DNA of 64,000 nucleotides from Akkermansia muciniphila (GTDB lineage: Bacteria > Verrucomicrobiota > Verrucomicrobiia > Verrucomicrobiales > Akkermansiaceae): positions 1 through 64,000 of the forward strand of contig CAMAQB010000003.1 of assembly GCA_945860285.1 (NCBI GenBank). Reading direction: 5' to 3'. Positions 9,682 through 18,058 of this stretch are shown here, piece after piece (position 1 is the first letter of the stretch; each line of letters starts with the position of its first letter). Under the pieces are notes generated by a model. The model saw only the letters and a list, made by a program, of their open reading frames with translations. It was not told the origin of the DNA and searched no databases. The position numbers and the translations under genes are program-made.

Positions 9682-9974
9682 TAGATTTCCTTCGCGTTGA
9701 TTTTACTGTATTCGGCGTGGGTTCCGACGAAGCGGATGAACATCCGGCCGGAGTTGTAGTGGATTTTGACGATGAGACGGTAGTGGTTGCCTTTGATGTC
9801 GAACACCACCCGGTTACCCGGAAGGCAATCCGCACTGCGGTGAGAGGCCTTGATTTCTGAAAACGACTTCCACGATGCCTGGCAGGCCTCGCGATACCAT
9901 GCGCGGAGGGCCTGCTCGGATGCGGCGTGTTGCTGCCAGAAATCGCGGAGCTTCTTGAGTGAGACGACGTGCAT
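9681..9974 (-). CDS. higB: HigB-type toxin (mRNA interferase)
   Basis: A 97-residue RelE-fold toxin of the HigB_toxin family; members cleave mRNA on the ribosome. The family pattern is well kept: LRDFWQQH, ALRAWYREA, then NRVVFDIKGNHYRLIVKIHY and the closing IRFVGTHAEYSKINAKEI. It precedes the HigA/ImmA fusion with a 1-nt overlap, the toxin-first order typical of higBA. It follows hsdS by 54 bp within the restriction operon, so loss of the operon would release the toxin, which would favour island retention. Confidence 0.88.
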   Translation of the reverse strand: MHVVSLKKLRDFWQQHAASEQALRAWYREACQASWKSFSEIKASHRSADCLPGNRVVFDIKGNHYRLIVKIHYNSGRMFIRFVGTHAEYSKINAKEI

Positions 9975-10028
9975 GGATCGTTGTTCCCGGTTTGATTGTC
10001 AATAGAAAGTTCCCGAATGGGTAATTTT

Positions 10029-11408
10029 CTACCCTTCCACCTCCTCCCCTTCGGTTTCCTCCTCGGGGATTTCGGATTCGGGCAGCGGCTCTTCTTCCGC
10101 CTCCTCCGGCAGTTGGGCGGCGGCGGCGCGGACGTCCAGCTTGCCGGTTACCACGTCCGCCGTCAGGCGGGTGCGGTATTCGCGTAACAGGGTGATCTCG
10201 CGCTCGTAGCGGGTGATGACGAGGTCGATGCCGCCGGTCTCCTTGAGAATGAATGATATTATGTCCCGCTGCTCGGTTTCAGGTAGAACCAGATTGGGCA
10301 TCTGCTTGAAGCTATCCCAGTAGAGGCGATTTCGATCGGAAACAATCCCGGTGGATTGGCGGTTCACTTGCTGTTTGTAGAGATCCGTGTGGAACACGTA
10401 ATCGTAGAACTCAGGAACAGTGCCACCCCTTGGCGCGATGACGACATACGCGGGGCTGACCAAGCCATCACACGGCGACACCCCGACAGCACCTTGCCAC
10501 ATGCGCATCGTATTGTATGCCATGTCGCCTTGATGCACCCGTTTGTATTTCGTGGCATCGGCTATCAGCTTTTTGGGACGCCCGAACTGATCGAGTTCTT
10601 CCATCGTGATCCCTGATCGAAGACTCACCTGAAGAACCGGCAACCCCTCAACACCAGATTCGACTCGAAGAGAGAACAGCGCCATGTTTCGCCTCACCTC
10701 CCAATGTTCCGGAATCTCGCCGAGCCACGGGATGCCGGAGTCCTTGAGTTTGACGTTGGGGTCGAGGCCGCGGGTGACGGCGCGGTGGATGATAGCCTGC
10801 TTCTGCTCCTGGAGCAGGGCGATGACCCGCCGCTTCGACCGGATCGCCTTCTCCAAGCGCCCGTTCCAGTGGTCGAGAAAGCGCACGATGGCCGCTTGCT
10901 CGGCGGGGGGCGGGAGGGGAATTGGTGCATCGAGAAACGAGGTGTCGGTCAGCTGAAGTCTGGAAATCCAGACACCTTTGGATCGGACCTGCAGCTCCCA
11001 GTGGAATGCGGAAGAACGGACCAATTCATGCAGATAGCGGGGATTGATTTTGGCCGAAGGGCGACTTCGATAAACGCTGTAGGCGGTGCTGATGATCCCG
11101 TGATGCTGCGACACGCCTAATCCGCCGCCCCAAGCCCAGAGACTGTTGATTACCAAATCTCCTGGCCAGCATAGCTTGTGGCCAGCGTAAGACTCGGCTT
11201 TGAACATCGTAACCTTTGCACTTCTGCGGGGGATTACACCGCGAGCAGAACTAACCGTAAGAAGTTCTTCTTTGCCGTTCTTCGATCGTTCATCGACACA
11301 GAATAAATAAGCCTTCCCTCGCTTGATCACCCAGTGCGCCGGATAGCGCTGTAGCCACGGTAGATCCGACTCCTTGTATTCCGGATACGGTTTGAGATCC
11401 GCAATCAT
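10029..11408 (-). CDS. hsdS: Type I restriction-modification specificity subunit
   Basis: Determines the DNA sequence recognised by the type I complex. The 459-residue protein has two target-recognition halves. Each opens with a related block (ESDLPWLQRYPAHW near residue 13 and DSGIPWLGEIPEHW near residue 225). Each is followed by a long coiled spacer (LPPPAEQAAIVRFLDHW, then LPETEQRDIISFILKETGG). The last 30 residues are strongly acidic, an unusual tail. The start ATG overlaps the DUF4062 stop (ATGA) and is preceded by a near-perfect Shine-Dalgarno AGGAGGT, indicating coupled translation. The recognition sequence cannot be predicted from the protein. Confidence 0.93.
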   Translation of the reverse strand: MIADLKPYPEYKESDLPWLQRYPAHWVIKRGKAYLFCVDERSKNGKEELLTVSSARGVIPRRSAKVTMFKAESYAGHKLCWPGDLVINSLWAWGGGLGVSQHHGIISTAYSVYRSRPSAKINPRYLHELVRSSAFHWELQVRSKGVWISRLQLTDTSFLDAPIPLPPPAEQAAIVRFLDHWNGRLEKAIRSKRRVIALLQEQKQAIIHRAVTRGLDPNVKLKDSGIPWLGEIPEHWEVRRNMALFSLRVESGVEGLPVLQVSLRSGITMEELDQFGRPKKLIADATKYKRVHQGDMAYNTMRMWQGAVGVSPCDGLVSPAYVVIAPRGGTVPEFYDYVFHTDLYKQQVNRQSTGIVSDRNRLYWDSFKQMPNLVLPETEQRDIISFILKETGGIDLVITRYEREITLLREYRTRLTADVVTGKLDVRAAAAQLPEEAEEEPLPESEIPEEETEGEEVEG

Positions 11409-12526
11409 TTAGTTACCTCCTTGGCTACTGCATTTACGATTCTTGCACGAGCCTGCGCACGATCAGCCAATAACTTGTCTTCTCCAGTCTGTTCGAGCCA
11501 TTCCATGAAACGATCCAGCCCGTGGCGGGTGTTGCTCTCATCACGGCAATTTGTGATGAAGGCGAACTGAACTTTCTGGATAGGATCAGCAACGAATACC
11601 CCGAATGGTGCAGACACAAGTGTAGCATCGGGGAAACCCAGCAGTTTGGCTGCCTGCGTTTCGGTAGCCGTCTTGTGGCAGGCAATCACATGAACTGGGC
11701 CTCCTCTTTTCCCTTTGAGAATCGAGGCGTTCTCATGATCCCGAAGAAACGGTTGACCCACGCGCTCCCTTGCAGCGGCAACAGATAATGCCGCAGGGAC
11801 AGCGTGCAATTTCCACAAGATCTCGCGACCATCAAACTTTACCAGTATTTCGTGGCCTTCCTCCTTGGCTCCACTCCGGGAGAGTATCGATTCTCGAAGA
11901 ACACGGATCATTTCTCCCTCCCGTGATGTATAATCTAACCGGGACCAATCAAGTGCAGCTCCGCTATAAAACTTGCCTTTTGCCGCATCACGGACTCCTG
12001 CCTGAACAAGGCCGATAATCGCGTCGTGGAGAGCTTCCTTGATCCTCTTTATTAGATCTTCCTTTGTTTTGACCTCCCCGCCGCGGAACATGCTCTGCTT
12101 CGCAATTTCTTTCTGAAATCGTTGGTTGCGCTGACCGGCTTCATCTTTTCCGGCAGGAATATTTGGTAGTGCAATGAGGCGGACCTTTGCTGGAGCAGTC
12201 GAGAGTCCAGTCATCATTTCAGCATGGCATATCCCGACGCTGCCACCCGTTTTCGCCCATCCCGCGTTCCCGTTGCAGATGATGAGTAACACGTCGCAGT
12301 CCTTTACCGTCTGAATACAGGTATCCCACGAGTCCCACGTTGCGCTACCGGGGGCAGCATCCTCATTGATCCACACTTCAAATGCCTTACTCCCCGCCAC
12401 CTCCATCGCTTCGATCTCGGACTTTATTTCTCGGCGGATCATGGAGAGTGTGGTTTTGCTTCCGGCAGGAAACGCGTCATCGCTCCTGCTTGAAAGCATC
12501 AAACGGATTTTCGAGGATTTTGACAT
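11405..12526 (-). CDS. DUF4062-like (TIR-like fold) protein inside the RM operon
   Basis: A 373-residue protein inserted between hsdM and hsdS. The N-terminal half looks like DUF4062, a Rossmann/TIR-related domain. KIRLMLSSRSDD opens it, and CIQTVKDCDVLLIICNGNAGWAKTGGSVGICHAEM follows, with a later VRLIALP strand. The C-terminal half (about 185-373) is not recognised. It overlaps hsdS by 4 nt and starts 3 nt after the hsdM-tail copy, whose end supplies its ribosome site (AAAGGAG). DUF4062 proteins are often found in defence loci; a sensor or NAD/nucleotide-acting effector role is inference. It may guard the restriction system or control its activity. Confidence 0.6.
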   Translation of the reverse strand: MSKSSKIRLMLSSRSDDAFPAGSKTTLSMIRREIKSEIEAMEVAGSKAFEVWINEDAAPGSATWDSWDTCIQTVKDCDVLLIICNGNAGWAKTGGSVGICHAEMMTGLSTAPAKVRLIALPNIPAGKDEAGQRNQRFQKEIAKQSMFRGGEVKTKEDLIKRIKEALHDAIIGLVQAGVRDAAKGKFYSGAALDWSRLDYTSREGEMIRVLRESILSRSGAKEEGHEILVKFDGREILWKLHAVPAALSVAAARERVGQPFLRDHENASILKGKRGGPVHVIACHKTATETQAAKLLGFPDATLVSAPFGVFVADPIQKVQFAFITNCRDESNTRHGLDRFMEWLEQTGEDKLLADRAQARARIVNAVAKEVTK

Positions 12527-12529
12527 GGT

Positions 12530-12784
12530 TCAGGATTTGTCTCCTTTCAGAAGTAATCCCAACATATCTTCAGCGGCTTCTTCTTCCACGAGGATGTCGG
12601 CACGGATTTCTTCCAAGGTGCCGAGTGGCTGGGGCTTGTAGAAATTCCGAGGGTGTTGGAATGGTTTCGCTAATGAGCGGTAGCGTGTAATATGGAACGG
12701 ATTGACGTCCATATTAAAGTCTGCGTTGCGCATGGATGAGGATACAGGCCAAACACAAGGCAGGATTGCATACAGTAGGCTCAT
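12530..12784 (-). pseudogene. Partial copy of the hsdM 3' end (84-codon ORF)
   Basis: An 84-codon ORF whose ATG overlaps the hsdM stop (ATGA). Its last 39 residues (RNFYKPQPLGTLEEIRADIL...) match the last 39 residues of the HsdM encoded just upstream at 29 positions. The first 45 residues do not match HsdM. It therefore looks like the tail of a second, diverged hsdM left after recombination. It might be translated as a small protein, but its most obvious retained function is the ribosome site AAAGGAG before the DUF4062 start. Confidence 0.65.
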
Positions 12785-12900
12785 GGATTGCCTCCTTTCA
12801 GCAGCTCGCCCAGCAGCCCTTCGGCGGCTTCTTCCTCGGCGAGGATGTCCGCGCGGATTTCATCGAGGGTGCGGAGCGGCTGGGGCTTGTAAAAGTGGCG
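12530..12900. repeat. Imperfect direct repeat of the hsdM tail (two 120-bp copies)
   Basis: Copy 1 (12781-12900) is the true end of hsdM; copy 2 (12530-12649) is the end of the 84-codon ORF. Blocks such as GGCTGGGGCTTGTA and GAGGATGTC are shared in the same order, and both copies end at a stop preceded by AAAGGAG. The divergence suggests either an old duplication or import from a related hsdM. Confidence 0.75.
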
Positions 12901-15096
12901 GGTGAAGCTGACTTCGTAGCCGATCTTCGTGGCTCCCTCCTTGACCCAGGCGTCTGGGGTGTAGGGCAGGACTTCGCGTGTGATGAAGGCCTCGATGCCG
13001 CCGTCCTCCAGCAGCGGGACTTGCTCGGTGTCACGGAGGTCACTGTCGGTCTCGTATTCGACAATCATCGGACGGCTCGGCGATCCGTCCCTACCTTTGA
13101 TTTCGTAGAGGCCGTGGAAGGGATCGGGCTTGGCCTTGCCGGGTTTGTGGATCTTGCCGATGACCGGCGGGGCGTTCTCGTCGCGCCAGCTGACGGCTTT
13201 GTAGATCTGCTTGAGATCGGCGGCGGGCAGCTTGATGTCGCCGGATTTTAGGGCTGCCTCGACCTTCTCCCGGAAGAGGTTGTGATCCTCGAAAAGATCG
13301 CCGCCGAGTTCCTCGCGGAGACTTGTGGCGGTATCGACCAGGCGGCCATCACGTTCCCAGGTCTTGGAATCCAGAAGTTTCTTTCTCTTCTTTTCGGGCA
13401 GGCCTTTTTTCTTGGACTCGCCGTCCTCGTCGTCGCCGTCTTCCTCGTCATCGCCCCATTCGTTGAGGCGTTTCTCCAGGGCATCGGCGATTTTCGCGAA
13501 CTTGCGGAACAGATCGTCGCCGAACTCGTCATACAGCACGGAGCGGATTTCCTCGTCGCCGGAGGCGAAGCGCAGGGACTCGATGCGTGGCAGGCTGAGC
13601 TGGCTATGGAGCCGCAGCGGACGCTCGACGACGACTTTCCAGTAACCGAAGGCCTCGTTCGGGAAGAGCTTTGATTCGGGCGTTTCCTTGAAGTCGAGGA
13701 AGGTCTTTGTGATGCGCTCAATGTCATCCGGAGAGAGTTCACAGTTCTTTTTACCGAGGTTTTTGCGGAGCGGCTTGAACCACTGGGAGGCGTCGATGAG
13801 CTGGACTTTGCCTTGGCGGTTCTTCGGCTTGCGGTTGGAGAGCACCCAGATGTAGGTGGCGATGCCGGTGTTGTAGAACAGGTTGAGCGGCAGGGCGACG
13901 ATGGCCTCCAGCCAGTCGTTCTCGATGATCCAACGGCGGATGTTGCTCTCGCCCTGGCCGGCGTCCCCGGTGAAGAGCGAGGAACCGTTGTGGACTTCCG
14001 CGATGCGGCTGCCGAGCGGGGTGTTGTGATTCATCTTAGACACCATGCTGGCGAGGAAGAGCATCTGACCATCGCTGGTGCGGGTGACGAGGGACATTTC
14101 CTCGCCATCGTGCATGACCTTGAAGCGGGGATCGCGCATGCCGTCCTTGCCACCCATGTTTTCGAGATCCTTTTTCCAACTCTTTCCGTAAGGCGGATTG
14201 GCCATCATAAAGTCGAACTCCACGGAGGGGAATGCGTCGTGGGAGAGCGTGGACCACTCGGCCCCGCCGATGATGTTCTCCGCGTTCTCGCCCTCGCCCT
14301 TGAGCAGCATGTCTGCCTTACAGATGGCGTAGGTCTCTGGGTTGATTTCTTGCCCGTAGAGCTGGGCGGCGATTTGCAGGCCAAGATCGGACGCGAGCGA
14401 TTGAAGCGTTTCCTCGCCCTCGGTGAGAATTCCGCCGGTGCCGCAAGCGCAGTCGTAGAGCAGGTAGGTGCCGGACTTGAGTTCTGTAGCGATGGGGCGG
14501 AAGACGAGATTGGTCATCAGCCGCACGGCGTCACGCGGCGTCCAGTGCTCGCCGGCTTCCTCGTTGTTTTCCTCGTTGAACTTGCGGACGAGTTCCTCGA
14601 AGACGGTGCCCATCGAGTGGTTGTCGATGCCGGCAGGGGTGAGGTCGATCTCGGGATCGAGGAACTTGGAGATGAGGGTGCCGAGCGCGTCGGCCTTGGA
14701 GAGGGTGGAGAGCTGGTTGCGGAATTTGAAGTTTTCCAGGATGTCCTGCACGTTGGGCGAGAAGCCGTTGAGGTAGTCCTCGAAATCGGCGAGGAGCTGC
14801 TGCTGGTTGCCCCGGGACTTCAAGTCGCGGAGGGTGAACTTGGAGGTGTTGTAGAACGCGTGGCCGGAAGAGGAGTAAAGGGCGGCGGTCTGCTCGGTGA
14901 TCCCGGCGTCGTCGAGCATCTTGCGGGTTTCCAGCACGGCCTTCTTGGTCGGTTCCAGCACGGCGTCCAGACGGCGGAGGACGCACATGGGTAGAATGAC
15001 GTCCGGGTATTTGCCCCGCTTGAACAGGTCGCGGAGAACGTCGTCGGCGATGCCCCAGATGAAGGAGACGATTTTGTTGTGGGTGGCTTGATCCAT
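12781..15096 (-). CDS. hsdM: Type I restriction-modification methyltransferase subunit
   Basis: The N6-adenine methyltransferase subunit of the type I complex. The 771-residue protein has an N-terminal helical HsdM_N domain (about 1-150), then the SAM-dependent core. The core shows GEHWTPRDAVRLM near 182, the SAM motif DCACGTGG near 215 and the catalytic NPPY near 300. A long C-terminal extension has a Lys/Asp-rich stretch near 555-590, and the tail FYKPQPLRTLDEIRADIL probably contacts HsdS or HsdR. Its stop overlaps the next ATG, and AAAGGAGG just before the stop is that gene's ribosome site. It starts 24 bp after the small upstream ORF. Confidence 0.95.
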   Translation of the reverse strand: MDQATHNKIVSFIWGIADDVLRDLFKRGKYPDVILPMCVLRRLDAVLEPTKKAVLETRKMLDDAGITEQTAALYSSSGHAFYNTSKFTLRDLKSRGNQQQLLADFEDYLNGFSPNVQDILENFKFRNQLSTLSKADALGTLISKFLDPEIDLTPAGIDNHSMGTVFEELVRKFNEENNEEAGEHWTPRDAVRLMTNLVFRPIATELKSGTYLLYDCACGTGGILTEGEETLQSLASDLGLQIAAQLYGQEINPETYAICKADMLLKGEGENAENIIGGAEWSTLSHDAFPSVEFDFMMANPPYGKSWKKDLENMGGKDGMRDPRFKVMHDGEEMSLVTRTSDGQMLFLASMVSKMNHNTPLGSRIAEVHNGSSLFTGDAGQGESNIRRWIIENDWLEAIVALPLNLFYNTGIATYIWVLSNRKPKNRQGKVQLIDASQWFKPLRKNLGKKNCELSPDDIERITKTFLDFKETPESKLFPNEAFGYWKVVVERPLRLHSQLSLPRIESLRFASGDEEIRSVLYDEFGDDLFRKFAKIADALEKRLNEWGDDEEDGDDEDGESKKKGLPEKKRKKLLDSKTWERDGRLVDTATSLREELGGDLFEDHNLFREKVEAALKSGDIKLPAADLKQIYKAVSWRDENAPPVIGKIHKPGKAKPDPFHGLYEIKGRDGSPSRPMIVEYETDSDLRDTEQVPLLEDGGIEAFITREVLPYTPDAWVKEGATKIGYEVSFTRHFYKPQPLRTLDEIRADILAEEEAAEGLLGELLKGGNP

Positions 15097-15120
15097 AAAA
15101 TTAAAATGCAGAAATCGAAT

Positions 15121-15426
15121 TTAAAGTGACCCCATCGACGGCCTCTCCGCCTCCCAGTTGCCCAGCACCTCGCCGAGGACGACGGTGTAGGTGAGGTTGC
15201 CGTGTTCAAGGTCTACATCGGGGAGGAACTCGTCGTCGAGGGCGGAGAGCAGCGGCTCGATATTCGATTCGTCGAGGCCGGAGCCTTTGAGGATGATCAC
15301 CGTGCCGGCGACTGTTCCATTGGCGAGGTAGTGAAGATCCACGGCGGCGAGGTCCTTGCCATCGCGGATAGCGAGAAAGCGTTCGGACGAGGGTGTGCGG
15401 AGGGTGCGTTTCCAGGTGAGGTTCAT
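15121..15426 (-). CDS. Hypothetical protein in the restriction operon
   Basis: A 101-residue, mainly acidic, soluble-looking protein without recognised motifs. It shows alternating beta-strand and helix character (DGKDLAAVDLHYLANGTVAGTVIIL, then a helix and TYTVVLGEVLGNW). Its ATG overlaps the stop of the DUF4236 gene (ATGA) and it ends 24 bp before hsdM, so it is part of the operon. Function unknown; an accessory role in the restriction system is only suggested by position. Confidence 0.65.
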   Translation of the reverse strand: MNLTWKRTLRTPSSERFLAIRDGKDLAAVDLHYLANGTVAGTVIILKGSGLDESNIEPLLSALDDEFLPDVDLEHGNLTYTVVLGEVLGNWEAERPSMGSL

Positions 15427-15671
15427 GATAGAGACGTGACGATCCAGTTAGTGAATGCAAGCGAGGCAGGGATGGCGGCGAGCAGAATCAAGCAACCTTT
15501 GCCACGGTACCCCACGCCAGTGCCGGGGATGCTGAAGGCGGAGTAGCGGCGACCACGGGCACTCGTGCCGACGCGGAATCCCTTGCCGCCGACCGAATAG
15601 CCGAGGCCGGATTTGTTCAGATTGACCCGGAACGGCCCGAAGTTGATGGATTTGCGATAGAAAAATCCCAT
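15423..15671 (-). CDS. DUF4236 family small protein
   Basis: An 82-residue protein with the DUF4236 signature: MGFFYRKSINFGPFRVNLNKSGLGYSVGGKGFRVGTSARGRRY then SIPGTGVGYRGKG. The C-terminus (CLILLAAIPASLAFTNWIV) is a probable single membrane segment. The family has no known function and is often seen near defence or mobile genes. It is the promoter-proximal gene of the island operon and overlaps the next gene by 4 nt. Confidence 0.75.
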   Translation of the reverse strand: MGFFYRKSINFGPFRVNLNKSGLGYSVGGKGFRVGTSARGRRYSAFSIPGTGVGYRGKGCLILLAAIPASLAFTNWIVTSLS

Positions 15672-16271
15672 ATGCGTTAGTGATTTTATGGAGACAATTG
15701 TTGGCCAGCGGAAGAAAACGAATTCTTTCCCTAGCGGCGCTAACTATTATGCTCAAGTGAGAAAAAGAATCAAGAAGGTTCTTGAAATTCGCTTCATTTT
15801 GGCGTGCCAAATGGTGATTTACAGGCAGAAAAAAGTGCTGAGGTTTCTACGCTAGATATAAAATAAACGAATAAAGTGTCGAATTCCCCGATTTCGCGAA
15901 AGTGCATACAAAACGAAAATGATTTTGAGAAACTATTTGTTCATAAAAAAAAACGCTCGATATCGACGAGCACCCAAGTCAAAAATGCATGATTTTATGA
16001 AATTCTATGTTTTTTTTATGAAGCAGCGAACCATCCAATCTGGCAATCTTCACTCGGAACAACGGCGTATGTCGTCCTTGGAAATCGGTGAAAGGCTCGT
16101 CCGGCAAGGGGATGAGTTCGCGCAGGAGGGCACAAAAGCGTTGGGAGGCTTTGCTGACACGTTCGTATTCGGTGGAGTAGGTGGGTGGGTTTTCCCAGTG
16201 CCCTTGTGCGTTTTGTGTTGCCGATTCAGGGTTGACAAAAAATGCCTCGCCACGAAACTGTGCGCGAAGTT
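15672..16271. other. AT-rich intergenic region at the right edge of the island
   Basis: About 600 bp without a supported gene, clearly AT-richer than its flanks between 15700 and 16050. It holds a candidate leftward promoter for the island operon (15746-15773), a short hairpin GCTCG/CGAGC at 15955-15971 beside an A run, and a strong -35-like TTGACA at 16232 before trxB. On the minus strand, 15982-16269 is open for 96 codons but has no usable start (see findings). Confidence 0.5.
15746..15773 (-). promoter_or_regulatory. Candidate promoter of the restriction island operon
   Basis: On the minus strand, TTGATT (15773-15768), a 16-bp spacer and CATAAT (15751-15746) form a good sigma70-like pair. 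It points at the DUF4236 start at 15671 and would give a leader of roughly 65 nt. It is the only good promoter pair noticed upstream of the nine-ORF unit. Confidence 0.4.
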
Positions 16272-17204
16272 ATGGAACAAGTGATCATTATTGGTACGGG
16301 GTGCGCGGGATATACGGCGGCCATTTACACGGCGCGGGCCAATTTGAAACCGCTGATGCTTTCGGGCACGCAGCCGGGCGGACAACTGACCACGACCACC
16401 GAGGTCGAAAATTTTCCCGGTCATCCCGAGGGTATCATGGGGCCGGAATTGATGGTGCGCATGCAAAAACAGGCCGAGCGTTTCGGCACGCGCATTGCCT
16501 ACGAAATGGTCGAAAGCGTGAGCCTTCTTGCTGACGGCGGGTTTGCTGTGAAAACCGGATCGGCCAGTTATGAGGCGAAAACCGTCATCATTGCCACGGG
16601 TGCCGCGCCGCGCCACATGGGGCTGCCGAACGAGCAAAGTTTGATCGGTCGCGGGCTGACCTCCTGCGCCACTTGTGACGGGGCTTTTTACCCCGACGTT
16701 CCCGTCGCGGTGATCGGCGGCGGCGACAGCGCCTGTGAGGAAGCTGGATTCCTTACCCGCTTCGCCAGCAAGGTGTATTTGATTCATCGTCGCGACGAAT
16801 TGCGCGCCTCGAAAATCATGGCGGATCGGGCGTTGGCGAATCCGAAGATCGAGCCGGTGTGGAACTCCACGGTGACCGAGTATCTCACCGATGAAAAAGG
16901 CGAGATGCGCGCGGTGAAATTGAAAAACCTGGTCACGGGCGCGGAAAGCGAAATGGACGTCAAATGCGTGTTTGTCGCCATCGGTCACGTGCCGAACAGC
17001 GGCTTTCTGGGCGGGTTGGTGGATCTCGATGAAAACGGTTACATTTTGCAAACCCCCGGCCGCACCGCGACCAAAACTCCCGGGCTGTTTGCCGCCGGCG
17101 ACGTGGCGGATCATTATTACCGCCAGGCGATCACGGCGGCCGGGCAGGGGTGCGCGGCGGCATTGGAAGCGGAACGCTATCTCAGCGAGCACGAAGGGCA
17201 CTGA
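16272..17204 (+). CDS. trxB: Thioredoxin reductase
   Basis: An NADPH- and FAD-dependent enzyme that reduces thioredoxin. The ATG at 16272 ([17 protein letters not shown]) gives a 310-residue protein with the FAD motif right at the N-terminus; the track start at 16242 adds an unrelated leader. The redox pair SCATCDGAF lies near residue 135, the NADPH motif [13 protein letters not shown] near 155, and the second FAD motif [13 protein letters not shown] near the end. It is a single gene converging on tpiA, with TTGACA 35 bp upstream as a possible -35 element. Confidence 0.95.
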   Translation: MEQVIIIGTGCAGYTAAIYTARANLKPLMLSGTQPGGQLTTTTEVENFPGHPEGIMGPELMVRMQKQAERFGTRIAYEMVESVSLLADGGFAVKTGSASYEAKTVIIATGAAPRHMGLPNEQSLIGRGLTSCATCDGAFYPDVPVAVIGGGDSACEEAGFLTRFASKVYLIHRRDELRASKIMADRALANPKIEPVWNSTVTEYLTDEKGEMRAVKLKNLVTGAESEMDVKCVFVAIGHVPNSGFLGGLVDLDENGYILQTPGRTATKTPGLFAAGDVADHYYRQAITAAGQGCAAALEAERYLSEHEGH

Positions 17205-17239
17205 GCGCTTCGGCTGGCTTCAATCAGTTTCGCTCCCGC

Positions 17240-18007
17240 TCAGGAGAGCGAGCCGTTGTGGATGATGTCGAAGAAACTCTGTGCATCGAGTGAGGCACCG
17301 CCGATCAGTGCGCCGTCGATATCCGGGCAGGCCATCAATTCCGCGGCGTTGGCGGGTTTGACGCTGCCGCCGTATTGGATGCGCAGCTTGCCCGCGACTT
17401 CGGGGCCATACAGTTCGGTGATCACGCTGCGAACGAATTCATGCGCATCCTGGGCCTGTTGCGCCGTGGCGGTGACCCCGGTGCCGATCGCCCAGACCGG
17501 TTCATAGGCGACGACCGTATCCTCCATGTCCGAAACCGTAATGTTCTCCAGTCCCTCGGTGATCTGTGAACGCAGGATGCTTTCCAGTTTTCCGGCATTG
17601 CGTTCCTCCAGGGTTTCGCCGATGCAAAAAATCAGCTTCAGTCCGGCCTCGCGCGCTTTTTTCAACTTCGCATTGATCACCGCGTTGGTTTCGCCGAAAA
17701 GCGAACGGCGCTCGCTGTGGCCGACGATCACATGGCGCACGAGGATTTCGCGAAGCATCTTCACGCTGATTTCGCCCGTGTAGGCGCCGTCGTCATATTG
17801 AGAGCAGTTCTGCGCCGCCATCTCCACCCCGCGAGCATCGTTCAGCGATTCCGACAACGTGGGCAGGGAAATGAATGATGCGGCAATCACGATGTCGCTG
17901 GTCTGGCGACCTGTTAGTTTGCTGAGGAACGATTTCACAAACGCCGCGGTGTCGGACGGTCCTTTGTTCATTTTCCAGTTGGCGGCGAAGATCGGGCGGC
18001 GGTACAT
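17240..18007 (-). CDS. tpiA: Triosephosphate isomerase
   Basis: Interconverts dihydroxyacetone phosphate and glyceraldehyde 3-phosphate. The 255-residue length is standard. Catalytic residues are all visible: Lys in FAANWKMN, His in VIVGHSERR and Glu in VAYEPVWAIGTG, with the phosphate loop IQYGGSVKPAN and the GALIGGASL motif. It lies 51 bp downstream of pgk on the same strand, forming a glycolytic pair. Confidence 0.97.
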   Translation of the reverse strand: MYRRPIFAANWKMNKGPSDTAAFVKSFLSKLTGRQTSDIVIAASFISLPTLSESLNDARGVEMAAQNCSQYDDGAYTGEISVKMLREILVRHVIVGHSERRSLFGETNAVINAKLKKAREAGLKLIFCIGETLEERNAGKLESILRSQITEGLENITVSDMEDTVVAYEPVWAIGTGVTATAQQAQDAHEFVRSVITELYGPEVAGKLRIQYGGSVKPANAAELMACPDIDGALIGGASLDAQSFFDIIHNGSLS

Positions 18008-18058
18008 ATTTTTCGTTAGGGTAAGGGAATGTGTGGAGTGTTGTGGAGGAGGATGATT

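Noticed and set aside
13813-14994. 393-codon + strand ORF opposite hsdM
   Set aside because: It is the antisense shadow of hsdM; its translation has no family features, while hsdM has all its motifs.
15944-15971. Hairpin with a T run on the minus strand as a terminator
   Set aside because: Stem of only 5 bp and no minus-strand gene upstream for it to terminate.
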